From contig JBCDBD010000021.1 in NCBI GenBank assembly GCA_039184335.1, positions 1-61,800 of the forward strand: a stretch of 61,800 nt of DNA, written 5' to 3'. A program made the translations under genes and the position numbers. The notes below the pieces were generated by a model. It worked only from the letters and a program-made list of their open reading frames with translations. It was not told the origin of the DNA and did no database searches. The stretch comes from JBCDBD01 sp039184335. Its GTDB lineage: Bacteria; Bacteroidota; Bacteroidia; Flavobacteriales; Flavobacteriaceae. Below, piece by piece: positions 9,601-16,906 of the stretch (positions are counted from its first letter, which is position 1; the number at the start of each line of letters is the position of its first letter).

Positions 9601-10277
9601 ACATCCACATCCATGTCGATGTTGGCGACTACCTTGCCATTGCCGATATTCAAATTGGCGGCCATTGATCTTACCTTTGTTTGAATGTCGGTTGTCTTGA
9701 TATCATCTATAAGACGAAAGTCAATATCTTGAAGAAAGATGTTCAAGTCATTGGTGTTTACATTCAAAAAAGAGGGTTTTTCTGCTGTACTCGGTTGTTG
9801 GGTCGTATTCTGCTCATCTCCCTCCTTCTTTCTTAAAACACTCTTTAGATTACTGTACCCATCACTTCGCTTATTAATATTGAATTCCCCTCCATTGACC
9901 ACTATTTTAGTGATATCTAAACGTCTATCTTTCCAACCTTTCAGTGATAGACCGGCCCTTACCTCATTGAAGAAAACTACGGGGTAACCTATTTCACTCG
10001 CCAACGAATCCTCAAGTTTCACTCCTTTTAATACAATGGAGGCTTTCGGAAAGTCTTTGAAAAAACTAACTTTCACCTTCTCAAAAGACAAAGAACCATG
10101 GTTTAGAAATGGTAGGTTCTCAAACAATTTTTCTTCATTGGATCTCAAATAGCGGTTGAGGCCAAAAAGACCGATTCCAAGAACCAAACAAAGACCAAGA
10201 ATGATAAAGGCCGTTATTCTTAAGATACGGCCAAAAAAGATCCGCTTCTTTTTTTTGACTTTTTTGTCCATTGACAT
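6687..10277 (-). CDS. Large AsmA-like membrane-anchored protein
   Basis: The protein has 1196 residues, with one N-terminal membrane helix (about 15-38, ITAFIILGLCLVLGIGLFGL) preceded by a lysine-rich cytoplasmic stub. The rest is a long beta-rich periplasmic region typical of AsmA/TamB-like proteins, which in other bacteria form hydrophobic grooves that help move lipids to the outer membrane. The C-terminal part resembles AsmA C-terminal domains, and the extreme end is again basic and charged. Three modules of similar beta-strand pattern follow one another. A later ATG at 10271 is equally possible. It is transcribed alone, converging with the LytTR operon. The AsmA assignment is by overall pattern, as these proteins have no catalytic motif. 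Confidence 0.8.
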   Translation of the reverse strand: MSMDKKVKKKKRIFFGRILRITAFIILGLCLVLGIGLFGLNRYLRSNEEKLFENLPFLNHGSLSFEKVKVSFFKDFPKASIVLKGVKLEDSLASEIGYPVVFFNEVRAGLSLKGWKDRRLDITKIVVNGGEFNINKRSDGYSNLKSVLRKKEGDEQNTTQQPSTAEKPSFLNVNTNDLNIFLQDIDFRLIDDIKTTDIQTKVRSMAANLNIGNGKVVANIDMDVDVAGLTFKKKNGPFLSESHVQGTFDAEIKENTIYISPFDLQVNEHDFLFSGEVVLNKSGPTTLLLENKHTVYKTIAPLLAENLRKAILPYHVDGSFYTKTKLLLNPGHPVKVNIDFDLPENNVHVKDMVFNDAAVKGRFVNRLYDDERSLTEARGNLRILLSSADTKFGAFDIRASDATIILIPKTKAKIKAHALVRGKALGISKWLKNSKFLFEEGDFYLDAQVDGTLDNLANIITKSSAELNLTNTTMRYEPANTVFPFEELTLKKESGQVSFNIVGGTKIKGLNYQLQGGVVNLSALLVDIQGQMATTKVHLRAPKIGWQDFIDLFGKKGAQKERGTRGEKLKKKRLKQTLRGIQQKFGPSLSIALDTVQYLKGLPIRNFKTGAHFENQYTLILEETTFELDKGRISLGSKLDISDPHQTAFEFDLQAQHIDMQKFLPTVDYFGIKLLQSLERHPSDLSVTIKINGIVDDVEGLLPNSTSGEVTFKINKDIHFEGKISFTPDASENASGQAMHTTIDLEGSPHLFNDFFKTEKFIFKDKGKFVVRFNYTGDVASVAHLLNESQAVLTIEDCEVLYVDSNVTFPLKRLALYMERDQASFDIFMRSDSLNRQIDVVGEIDNVTEMVLGNTGKKLQTTFDIRAPKLNVGHMQHIFGTVSEERSEPVKKQSKLENQVKVFLKGLLNRFNPRIHVDIDSLIVTDKLELHNFKTGIVMKDSTFLMLDETGFDFDGGSMQVNAEFDLSSYEEAPFTASLNTKDLNLARFLEGLDYLGSNSLKNTEKLEGRLNLDLAITSSIVDEKLVPAKTFGEIDFDLYDLEIQGLDAIDKIAAKLLAKKRFHDIRFAPIRNTLTLNGKEIQIPQMEIESNALSLFVEGIFSTDERMNIWLSVPTNNLTKKTKNAIPELKGYEDSKSKVYLELTKGEDGKMATKFHLSKRKFYEERGILEQYGTDRKEYRRIRQEKKASKQIDRD

Positions 10278-11274
10278 AAACTCTTAACCAAGCGATTGTA
10301 CCCGTTCCCTAAAATACAAAACCGAATGCCTAAATGGTGTTTTTTTAGTGACATCTGGGAGAAAACATACTTATAGGTACCCAATTTACCTTAAAAAAAA
10401 ACTTATTGGTTGAATTAATTCAATGAAATTTAATTTTAACATTAAGATAAATCGAGTAAAAATTTGACTTTCAATGTTTTAATTATAAAAGCGGTTGTGA
10501 AGAATTCTTGTGAAAACCTTATTTTCATAGAGAAATAACAAACTGTATTTCAACATTTTACTTTAGTCAAAGAAACGATATTCAATGATACCATGAAGGT
10601 ATCAAAACCTAAATCATGCGATATACTCGACAAACAAACGAAAGTGAATGTCGAAAGGAAGTCAACAACTACAGATTTGGCCAATCTACGTATTTTCAGT
10701 GTTTAAAATCAAAAGTGTTTTTTAGAATTATGACTGGAGGCCAAACGGATTGAAATGGCCAACCCAGAATATGCTTAAACGAGCATGCTGACTTATCTAT
10801 GAAAAGGAACAAAAGCTCCATACGACCAAAACCATTGCTTGTACAAGACTCAATACAAAAAATAATTGAATCAGACGTCTTGCCCTAGCGTCTAAAAACA
10901 TGAGCCTCTCAAATGAATCTTTATTTTTCATATCACGAATTTTCTACCGCAACTTGTATACGTTTAAACCTACATCTTCAGATGGCTCTAATACTGTATT
11001 TCATCGATTTTTTAGAGCAAAAGCATAACATTCATGAATTTTTATCAGATTAAATCATAAAAAGATTCATTTTTTGAATTTTTAAGGTGGTATTTATGCC
11101 AATTCTAGTTCAGATAGCGGTGTGACCTCTTTAAAAAAATGGTCACTGTAAAATTTGAACCGATAACATCTAAAGTAACTCGATCACCTATCCAGGTTTA
11201 TATCGCAATACCCCTATTTTTGTAGCCAGTATTACTCTTGTAGACAACCTTATAATTTAGGAACCTTACCAAGC
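10278..11274. other. About 1 kb without a recognisable gene
   Basis: The DNA is AT-rich. A perfect 14-bp palindrome lies at 10410-10423. The region also has several short hairpins (GTGACC / GGTCAC at 11122-11146, and one around 10874-10893 with arms AGACG / CGTCT). A 45-codon open frame at 10616-10753 has no family features. No tRNA, repeat array or pseudogene could be recognised. The region separates two outward-facing genes, so it must hold both promoters. Confidence 0.5.
10410..10423. promoter_or_regulatory. Crp/Fnr-box-like palindrome upstream of the AsmA-like gene
   Basis: TTGAATTAATTCAA is a perfect 14-bp palindrome with the TTGAN-N4-NTCAA layout of Crp/Fnr family sites, about 135 bases upstream of the AsmA-like start. 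The same 14 bases recur at 24025-24038 upstream of the Crp-type gene triplet. Its function is inferred. Confidence 0.4.
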
Positions 11275-11826
11275 ATGACAAACACCGAAACCATAATCTT
11301 ACTTTTTGTATTGGTCGTATTGGCCATAGTATTTGCCTTTAAGGAGTTGTTGACCATGCTACGACCAGATCGAGTGGTCTTGGTGTCAAGCAGGATAAGG
11401 CATGTCGAACATCCATTTTTAGAGGCTATCAATACGTATGCGCCACAGACTGAAAACATGAATTTTGTAGAGCTTGGTGCCGGTTATGCAAAAATCTGTA
11501 CGCTTGCTGCCCGTAGTTTTATATGGAAATCATTGATTGCCGTAGAACGAGATCACCTTGCCCTATCATGGGCAAGGTTGAAAAACCGATTGAACAAATT
11601 ACCCATAACTTACATCAAATCAGATATTTTCACATACAGTATTCCGCAAGAATCCGTGATCTATTGTTATATGTCTGAACATGTAGTAAATAAACTCTAT
11701 AACGCTAAAGCATTTGACCATTGCTTGTTGTTAAGCCTTTCGTTCGCCATTCACGGGGTTGAACCGGTTGCGAAGTATGACTTGAAAGGGTTTCAAAAGC
11801 GACTGTACGTGTATGATTTTCGTTAA
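11275..11826 (+). CDS. Membrane-anchored SAM-dependent methyltransferase-like protein
   Basis: The protein has 183 residues. An N-terminal membrane helix (about 7-25) is followed by a Rossmann methyltransferase core: the SAM-binding glycine loop FVELGAGYAKICTLAAR (about 63-79), the acidic end of strand 2 in IAVERD, and the motif-IV-like SDIFTYSIP followed by a hydrophobic strand. Short size, membrane anchor and layout resemble the FAM173/ATPSc-KMT group of lysine methyltransferases, though the usual DLW motif is replaced by DIF. The start is the first ATG of the frame. It stands alone, converging with the glucosidase operon. Substrate unknown. Confidence 0.65.
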   Translation: MTNTETIILLFVLVVLAIVFAFKELLTMLRPDRVVLVSSRIRHVEHPFLEAINTYAPQTENMNFVELGAGYAKICTLAARSFIWKSLIAVERDHLALSWARLKNRLNKLPITYIKSDIFTYSIPQESVIYCYMSEHVVNKLYNAKAFDHCLLLSLSFAIHGVEPVAKYDLKGFQKRLYVYDFR

Positions 11827-11851
11827 GTCCTGGTTTTCTTGATACTTCTGT

Positions 11852-11895
11852 TACATAAAAATAATGGCCCCCTAACGGTAATCGATAGAGGGCCA
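11852..11895 (-). terminator. Terminator of the sugar-utilisation operon
   Basis: On the minus strand a hairpin with outer arms TGGCCC / GGGCCA and an inner TAG/CTA pairing is followed by ATTATTTTTA. A second small hairpin (GCGTG / CACGC) lies just upstream of it. It sits about 50 bases past the glucosidase stop. Confidence 0.6.
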
Positions 11896-11941
11896 GTGCG
11901 TGATGCACGCTTAGCTGAACACAAATAAAATTATTTTTACA

Positions 11942-13636
11942 CTACCCCAATATGCAAGACTTTTTAAGCGTACTTACATACATACGGGCCTCCCACGGGG
12001 CAAGCTTCAGAATTTTTGAACCAATCTTGCTATTCGTTTTCAGACAGTTTGAAACGACCAATTGGTAGTCTTTAGAAGTAGATTCCACTTCAAAAGTCAC
12101 GTTCATATCAGACATATTGAGTACGACAAGGTAGGTATGCGTATATCCGGTTCTGGTATACGCAAATACTTGTTGGTGGTCTGGATCTAAATCAAAATAA
12201 TCACCATAGATCAAATCTGTATTCCCCCGCCTGATATTGAGCAATGTTCTATAGAAATGAAAAATTGAATTAAAATCTGTGAGTTGATTTTCAACATTTA
12301 TTTCTGTGTAGTTTGGATTGATTGGAAACCAGCATTTTTCACCCGAAGTAAAACCGGCATTTTTTTTATCTGACCACTGCATGGGGGTACGACTATGGTC
12401 TCGTGATGACTGGTTCAATGCTTTCAAATAATTGTTGGCCGTTGTACCATTGTTTATGATCTGCTTGTAATTGCCCTTTACCTCAACATCATCAAATTCT
12501 TCAAATGAAGTAAAAGTATAGTTGGTCATACCGATTTCTTCTCCTTGGTACAAGAAAGGAGTACCCTTCTGTGTAAGCGACAATAGTGCCAAAAGCTTTG
12601 CTGAAGCTACCCTATAGGCTGGAGCGTCACTACCAAACTTGCTCACACTTCTCGGATTGTCATGATTGTTCAAAAATACCGTTGGCCAATGAAAGTTATC
12701 GGTCGCACTCTGCATGGTAAACATGGCCTTTAATTGGGGTAATGTCCAATTATTTTGATACCAACTCTCACGTCCTATACGTATGACATCAAAAAGAAAG
12801 GCAAGATCGATCTCATTTCGTCTTTCATCGGTCATACGCTGTGTCAACTCAGGCCCGACCCCAAATGCTTCCCCAACAGTCATAATATCATATTTTGATA
12901 GCACTTCGCGATTCATTTCCTTCAAGAACTCATGCAAACGGGGACCTGAGGCATATACCGATTCAGGCTGCTGTAATTGTTCGAGGTCCATGTCAGAGAA
13001 ATCTTGGTGTTTTGATATGAATGCAATGACATCCATACGAAAACCATCGACACCCTTATCTAACCAAAACCTCATGATATTGAACACCTCTTCCCTTAAT
13101 TTTGGGTTTTCCCAATTTAAATCGGGTTGCTTCTTTGAAAAGTAATGCAGGTAATATTCATTATGTTCCTCTATTTTATCCCAAGCGGAGCCTCCAAAAA
13201 ATGAAGGCCAATTGTTAGGTTCTTTACCATTCTTCTCTGGTCGCCATATGTAATAGTCCCTGTACGGACTGTCTTTTGAGGTGGAGCTCTGTTTGAACCA
13301 TTCGTGTTCATCACTGGTATGGTTGACCACAAGGTCCATAATAAGCTTAATTCCATTTTTTTTGAGCTTGGCTATGAGTTCATCGAAATCTTCCATGGTA
13401 CCAAACACCTCCATGACCTTGCCATAGTCTCTAATATCGTATCCATTATCTGCATTGGGCGAATCAAAATGCGGACTTAACCAAACAATATCTATGCCCA
13501 GTTTTTTCAAATACTCTATTTTTGAGATAATTCCTTGAAGATCGCCCACGCCATCACCATTGGAATCTTTAAAAGAACGTGGGTATATCTGATAGACCAC
13601 TTGCTCTTTCCACCATTTTCTTTTTTGTGTATTCAA
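11942..13636 (-). CDS. GH13 alpha-glucosidase, probably oligo-1,6-glucosidase type
   Basis: The enzyme hydrolyses alpha-glucosidic bonds at the non-reducing end of short oligosaccharides, in the cytoplasm (no signal peptide). The GH13 catalytic triad is complete: nucleophile Asp202 in DGFRMDV, acid/base Glu256 in TVGEAFG, and Asp326 in NNHDNPR. QPDLNWENP and the opening WWKEQVVYQIYPRSF are typical of the oligo-1,6-glucosidase/maltase subfamily, and 564 residues is normal. The residue after the nucleophile is Val (Val203), the state associated with alpha-1,6 (isomaltase) specificity; maltases carry Thr or Ala. It is the last gene of the LacI-MFS-VOC-GH13 operon and would act on sugar brought in by the MFS transporter. 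Confidence 0.92.
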   Translation of the reverse strand: MNTQKRKWWKEQVVYQIYPRSFKDSNGDGVGDLQGIISKIEYLKKLGIDIVWLSPHFDSPNADNGYDIRDYGKVMEVFGTMEDFDELIAKLKKNGIKLIMDLVVNHTSDEHEWFKQSSTSKDSPYRDYYIWRPEKNGKEPNNWPSFFGGSAWDKIEEHNEYYLHYFSKKQPDLNWENPKLREEVFNIMRFWLDKGVDGFRMDVIAFISKHQDFSDMDLEQLQQPESVYASGPRLHEFLKEMNREVLSKYDIMTVGEAFGVGPELTQRMTDERRNEIDLAFLFDVIRIGRESWYQNNWTLPQLKAMFTMQSATDNFHWPTVFLNNHDNPRSVSKFGSDAPAYRVASAKLLALLSLTQKGTPFLYQGEEIGMTNYTFTSFEEFDDVEVKGNYKQIINNGTTANNYLKALNQSSRDHSRTPMQWSDKKNAGFTSGEKCWFPINPNYTEINVENQLTDFNSIFHFYRTLLNIRRGNTDLIYGDYFDLDPDHQQVFAYTRTGYTHTYLVVLNMSDMNVTFEVESTSKDYQLVVSNCLKTNSKIGSKILKLAPWEARMYVSTLKKSCILG

Positions 13637-13647
13637 TTTTTTGAAGA

Positions 13648-14073
13648 TTATATAATTTGATTAAATTCAAGTCGCTCTCCGTTGGGACCGAGAATATTAA
13701 AGTACTTACAGCCATTTTTCCAGAAAGGCAAAAAAACAGGGGCATCTTCGAGGATGAAAAAATTTTGGCGTTTTAGTTGCCCATACACTTTTTCGATATC
13801 GTCAACATCAAATGCGATATGGTTAATGGGCCCATGTCCATTTTGATGTGCAACTTGTTTTGGTAATTGGTATATTTCAATCAGCACCTTGTTGCTTTTC
13901 ATCATCACCACCCTACCCTTTTCTCCTTCATGGTCAAATGTTGATGACATCACTGACACAAAACCAAGCCTTTCATAAAATTCTTTTGATTTTTCAAGAT
14001 TGCCCGTCGGTATGCCTATATGTTGAACCTTTGCGATGCTGATTTTCATATTCCAATACCTACTATTAGACAT
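13648..14073 (-). CDS. VOC (glyoxalase/bleomycin resistance) family protein
   Basis: This small vicinal-oxygen-chelate protein of 141 residues has paired beta-alpha-beta-beta-beta modules. QHIGIPTGNLEKSKEFYERLGF opens module 1, carrying a metal-ligand-type His. INHIAFDVDDIEKVYGQL opens module 2, with another His, and a Glu near the C-terminus (GERLEFNQI) completes a plausible metal site. Its ATG overlaps the transporter stop by 8 bases, so it is coupled to the sugar transporter; ATG 14049 is an alternative start. A role in sugar metabolism (isomerase or epimerase-like) is suggested only by context. Confidence 0.8.
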   Translation of the reverse strand: MSNSRYWNMKISIAKVQHIGIPTGNLEKSKEFYERLGFVSVMSSTFDHEGEKGRVVMMKSNKVLIEIYQLPKQVAHQNGHGPINHIAFDVDDIEKVYGQLKRQNFFILEDAPVFLPFWKNGCKYFNILGPNGERLEFNQII

Positions 14074-15421
14074 TTATTTCTTCTTCGGAAGCAACTGGAA
14101 CAGGGTCATCTTCAACATCGACAGTTCTTGTAATACGTAGGCAAAGCAATGCCGCAAACACCCAACATATACCGGCCAAAATCAAAGCATTACGTGGATC
14201 TCCAGATAGCAGATCTTTGTAAAAAAGAGGCAATAGAAGCATCATTAAAATCTGTGGCAGGCAGACAAAAGTGTTCAGTAGCCCCATATATACCCCCATC
14301 TGTTTTTGCGGTACTGAAGCAGATACCATCACATAGGGTACGGTGCTTACCCCTGAATTACCTATTCCCATTAAAAAACAAAGGGCAAACACCACGGTGA
14401 TGTTTGTCGTAAAATGCATTCCCAAAAAACCTAGGGCACCAATACCAAGGCATAGCGCATAGGTTTTGCGAGTACCCAAGTAATTGATGATCGAAGGAAT
14501 CATAAAAGCGACAATCATGGGTGAAATACCATAAATGGCAGAAGCTATGCCACCCATCGATACCCCTTCACTAAAACCTGCATCGGCAGCGGTAGGGGCA
14601 TGATATACATGCCTCGCTATGGATAGGGACAAATATTGCCACATTAAGGGCAAGGCAAACCAAACCAACAATTGAACCCACCATAGCTGTTTCATCACCA
14701 ATGGCATTTTTTGTATTGCCTCCATGATTTCCGAAAAAGAACCCAAGATGATATTGCCGGTTGTTTTTCTTTTATGAAAAACCTCAAGATTTTCTGGCGG
14801 ATATTCCTTTGTCGTATATCCGGTCCATAATATGGAACCAAGAATGACGAAGGCCCCCAAAATGAAGGCATATTTGACAAAATCGGGAACGGTATTCGAA
14901 TCTGCCGTTGTAGAAAACCCCAGTGTACTCAAAATATAGGGTAAAAAACCTATGATCAGTCCGCCCGCGCCTACCATAAAGGTCTGCATCGAAAAACCCA
15001 AGGATTGTTGCTTTTTTGGTAACACATCACCGACCATGGCCCTGAACGATTCCATTGAAGAATTCACTGCGGCATCTAAAACCCACATCAATCCAGCGGC
15101 CATCCAGATTGCAGATGAAAAGGGCATAGCGACCAGGGCAATGCTCGCCACAATGGCCCCAGCTGTAAAATAAGGGCGACGACGCCCCCATTTACCCCAG
15201 GTATTATCTCCCATTGCCCCAATGATCGGCTGTACCAATAAGCCCGTCACAGGTCCGGCCAGCCACAATAGGGGCAAACTGTGCTCATCGGCACCTAAAT
15301 ACCTGTAAATAGGACTCATGTTAGCCAATTGTAAGCCCATACCAAATTGTATGCCCAAAAAGCCAAAACACATATTCCAAATCTGTCCGAAGCTTAACAT
15401 CGGTTTTTTCTTTGAACCCAT
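14066..15421 (-). CDS. MFS sugar transporter (SLC45/GPH-like)
   Basis: The protein is a 451-residue, 12-helix inner-membrane carrier. The loop GDNTWGKWGRRRPYF after helix 2 is the RxGRRRP signature of the glycoside/sucrose-type major facilitators, so it probably imports a disaccharide or short alpha-glucan with a cation. It follows the LacI gene after 40 bases holding a perfect palindromic operator and is coupled to the VOC gene. In flavobacteria such a transporter commonly pairs with an alpha-glucosidase, as here. The exact sugar (maltose, isomaltose, sucrose) cannot be decided. Confidence 0.88.
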   Translation of the reverse strand: MGSKKKPMLSFGQIWNMCFGFLGIQFGMGLQLANMSPIYRYLGADEHSLPLLWLAGPVTGLLVQPIIGAMGDNTWGKWGRRRPYFTAGAIVASIALVAMPFSSAIWMAAGLMWVLDAAVNSSMESFRAMVGDVLPKKQQSLGFSMQTFMVGAGGLIIGFLPYILSTLGFSTTADSNTVPDFVKYAFILGAFVILGSILWTGYTTKEYPPENLEVFHKRKTTGNIILGSFSEIMEAIQKMPLVMKQLWWVQLLVWFALPLMWQYLSLSIARHVYHAPTAADAGFSEGVSMGGIASAIYGISPMIVAFMIPSIINYLGTRKTYALCLGIGALGFLGMHFTTNITVVFALCFLMGIGNSGVSTVPYVMVSASVPQKQMGVYMGLLNTFVCLPQILMMLLLPLFYKDLLSGDPRNALILAGICWVFAALLCLRITRTVDVEDDPVPVASEEEINV

Positions 15422-15428
15422 AAATTAT

Positions 15429-15444
15429 GTTTAAACGTTTAAAC
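15429..15444. promoter_or_regulatory. LacI-family operator before the MFS gene
   Basis: GTTTAAACGTTTAAAC is a perfect 16-bp palindrome with the central CG typical of LacI/GalR-family operators. It lies in the 40-base gap between the lacI-type gene and the transporter start, 8 bases upstream of the MFS start codon. The adjacent LacI regulator is the obvious ligand. No second copy was seen upstream of the regulator. Confidence 0.75.
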
Positions 15445-15461
15445 TATTATACAAAAAATTG

Positions 15462-16484
15462 TTACTCCACCCCTGATTGAGCTGCCATGACCAGTTCTCC
15501 TTTGATGACCTGTTGCAATGGAGGCTGCCCTGGGTTATCAATCTCAGCTATCAAATATTCGACTGCTTTGTGCCCTATTTGTTCCAAGGGCTGTTTGAAA
15601 TAGGAAATCGGCACAGGAAATATATCATAATACTGTACTTCATCAAATCCCATGATTTCTATCTGGTCTGGAACATTTAAATTATTGCGGATAGCATATT
15701 TCAATCCGTGCAAAGTAAGCATATTTGTTGAAAACAAAATGGCATCCATGCCAGGATTTTCATCCAATAACTCGCTAATGGCTCTTTCAACGTTGTTATT
15801 TAAATCTGATTTATCTACTTCTCTTACCCTATTTTCCACATCCACTCCGGCTTCTCGACAGGCATCATCAAATCCCCTCCTTCGTTCATGAAAATGGAAA
15901 TAATCGGTCTTTTGGGTAATAAATCCGATGGTCTTCTTACCATTTTCAATCATATTCATTACGCAGGTATATGTTGAAAAATAGTTATCGTTTGCCACGT
16001 AATTGAACGAAAGTGACGGAAAATAACGATCGATCAAGACACACGAGATTCCCTTACGTTGAATATCTTCAATTTCCTTTATTGAATTTTCAGAAGGTAC
16101 GATAAGCAGGCCCTCTACCTGTTGCTTTATAAAAGTATCGATAAGACGACGAAACTTACTGATATCCTCATCCATACTCCCTATAAGCAAAATATAGCCA
16201 CGTTCCATAACCTTATCTTCGATGATACGTGCGATCTGTGCCGAAAATGGGTTGGCCAAATCTGCCAAGATGAGCCCAATGGTATTGCTCTTTTGGGTTC
16301 GCAGCCCCTTTGCAAAGGAATTGGTATGGTAATCCAATCTTTTGGCAATGGCCTTTATTTTGTCTGCTGTTTCTTTTTTGATCCTACCGGAATGCCGCCC
16401 GTTAAGCACATATGAAACCAAGGCTACAGACACTTTTGCCTCTTGGGCAATATCCTTCAGTTTCGTTTTATGCAACTTTTTCAT
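15462..16484 (-). CDS. LacI-family transcriptional regulator of the sugar operon
   Basis: The protein has 340 residues. The N-terminal HTH reads TKLKDIAQEAKVSVALVSYVLNGR (about 7-30), with a hinge helix near residue 50-60, then a periplasmic-binding-protein-like sugar-binding domain (SNTIGLILADLANPFSAQIA onward). The hinge position and length are normal. It is the first gene of the operon and probably represses transporter and glucosidase until the sugar binds, acting at the palindrome at 15429-15444. The first ATG of the frame gives the canonical N-terminus. Confidence 0.92.
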   Translation of the reverse strand: MKKLHKTKLKDIAQEAKVSVALVSYVLNGRHSGRIKKETADKIKAIAKRLDYHTNSFAKGLRTQKSNTIGLILADLANPFSAQIARIIEDKVMERGYILLIGSMDEDISKFRRLIDTFIKQQVEGLLIVPSENSIKEIEDIQRKGISCVLIDRYFPSLSFNYVANDNYFSTYTCVMNMIENGKKTIGFITQKTDYFHFHERRRGFDDACREAGVDVENRVREVDKSDLNNNVERAISELLDENPGMDAILFSTNMLTLHGLKYAIRNNLNVPDQIEIMGFDEVQYYDIFPVPISYFKQPLEQIGHKAVEYLIAEIDNPGQPPLQQVIKGELVMAAQSGVE

Positions 16485-16906
16485 AGCAATGCAAATTATG
16501 CAAACTTAACCTTTTCTACTTTTTGTGCAAATACAGCAACCCGTATTTAGCTGATTCCCTACTGTTCATCTTCACCATACAGAACTTTCTTTATCATGTG
16601 TACAGTAGGCTTGGCAAACACCTGAAAATAACCATCTGCAGGTAACTTCACTACATTTTTTTAAAAACCAATCAACGACCAATGCACTGAATAAATAATC
16701 GTAAAAAGAAATCAGGATATGGGTTTCACTTGCAATCGATTATTTTTTTAAAGTAAAAGGCTGTGCAATCAGTCAATGGGTAAAGGTAAGGGGGTATTGG
16801 GGGTAAATTAGGTTCTGCTATACATAGGGGAAACAGGGGTATTCACAATTAGCGGGATAAGCAATTGATCAGTGTTCTCGTGTTTTTTAACAAAAAAAAC
16901 AGTATT
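16485..16906. other. Intergenic region between LacI and the accessory trio
   Basis: No gene is visible. The region must contain divergent promoters for lacI-type and the first trio gene. Its right end is unusually G-rich on the plus strand (16790-16839), described separately. A frame-compatible TTG at 16865 upstream of the chosen ATG seems unlikely as a start. Confidence 0.5.
16790..16839 (+). promoter_or_regulatory. G-run cluster in the leader of the accessory trio
   Basis: Four G-runs occur within 50 bases (16790-16794, 16799-16803, 16827-16830, 16836-16839), in otherwise AT-rich intergenic DNA, about 70 bases before the first trio gene. The element GGGGTATT occurs twice (16791 and 16836). 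It could form a G-quadruplex (with one long loop) or be a pair of regulator sites. Its function is not known. Confidence 0.35.
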
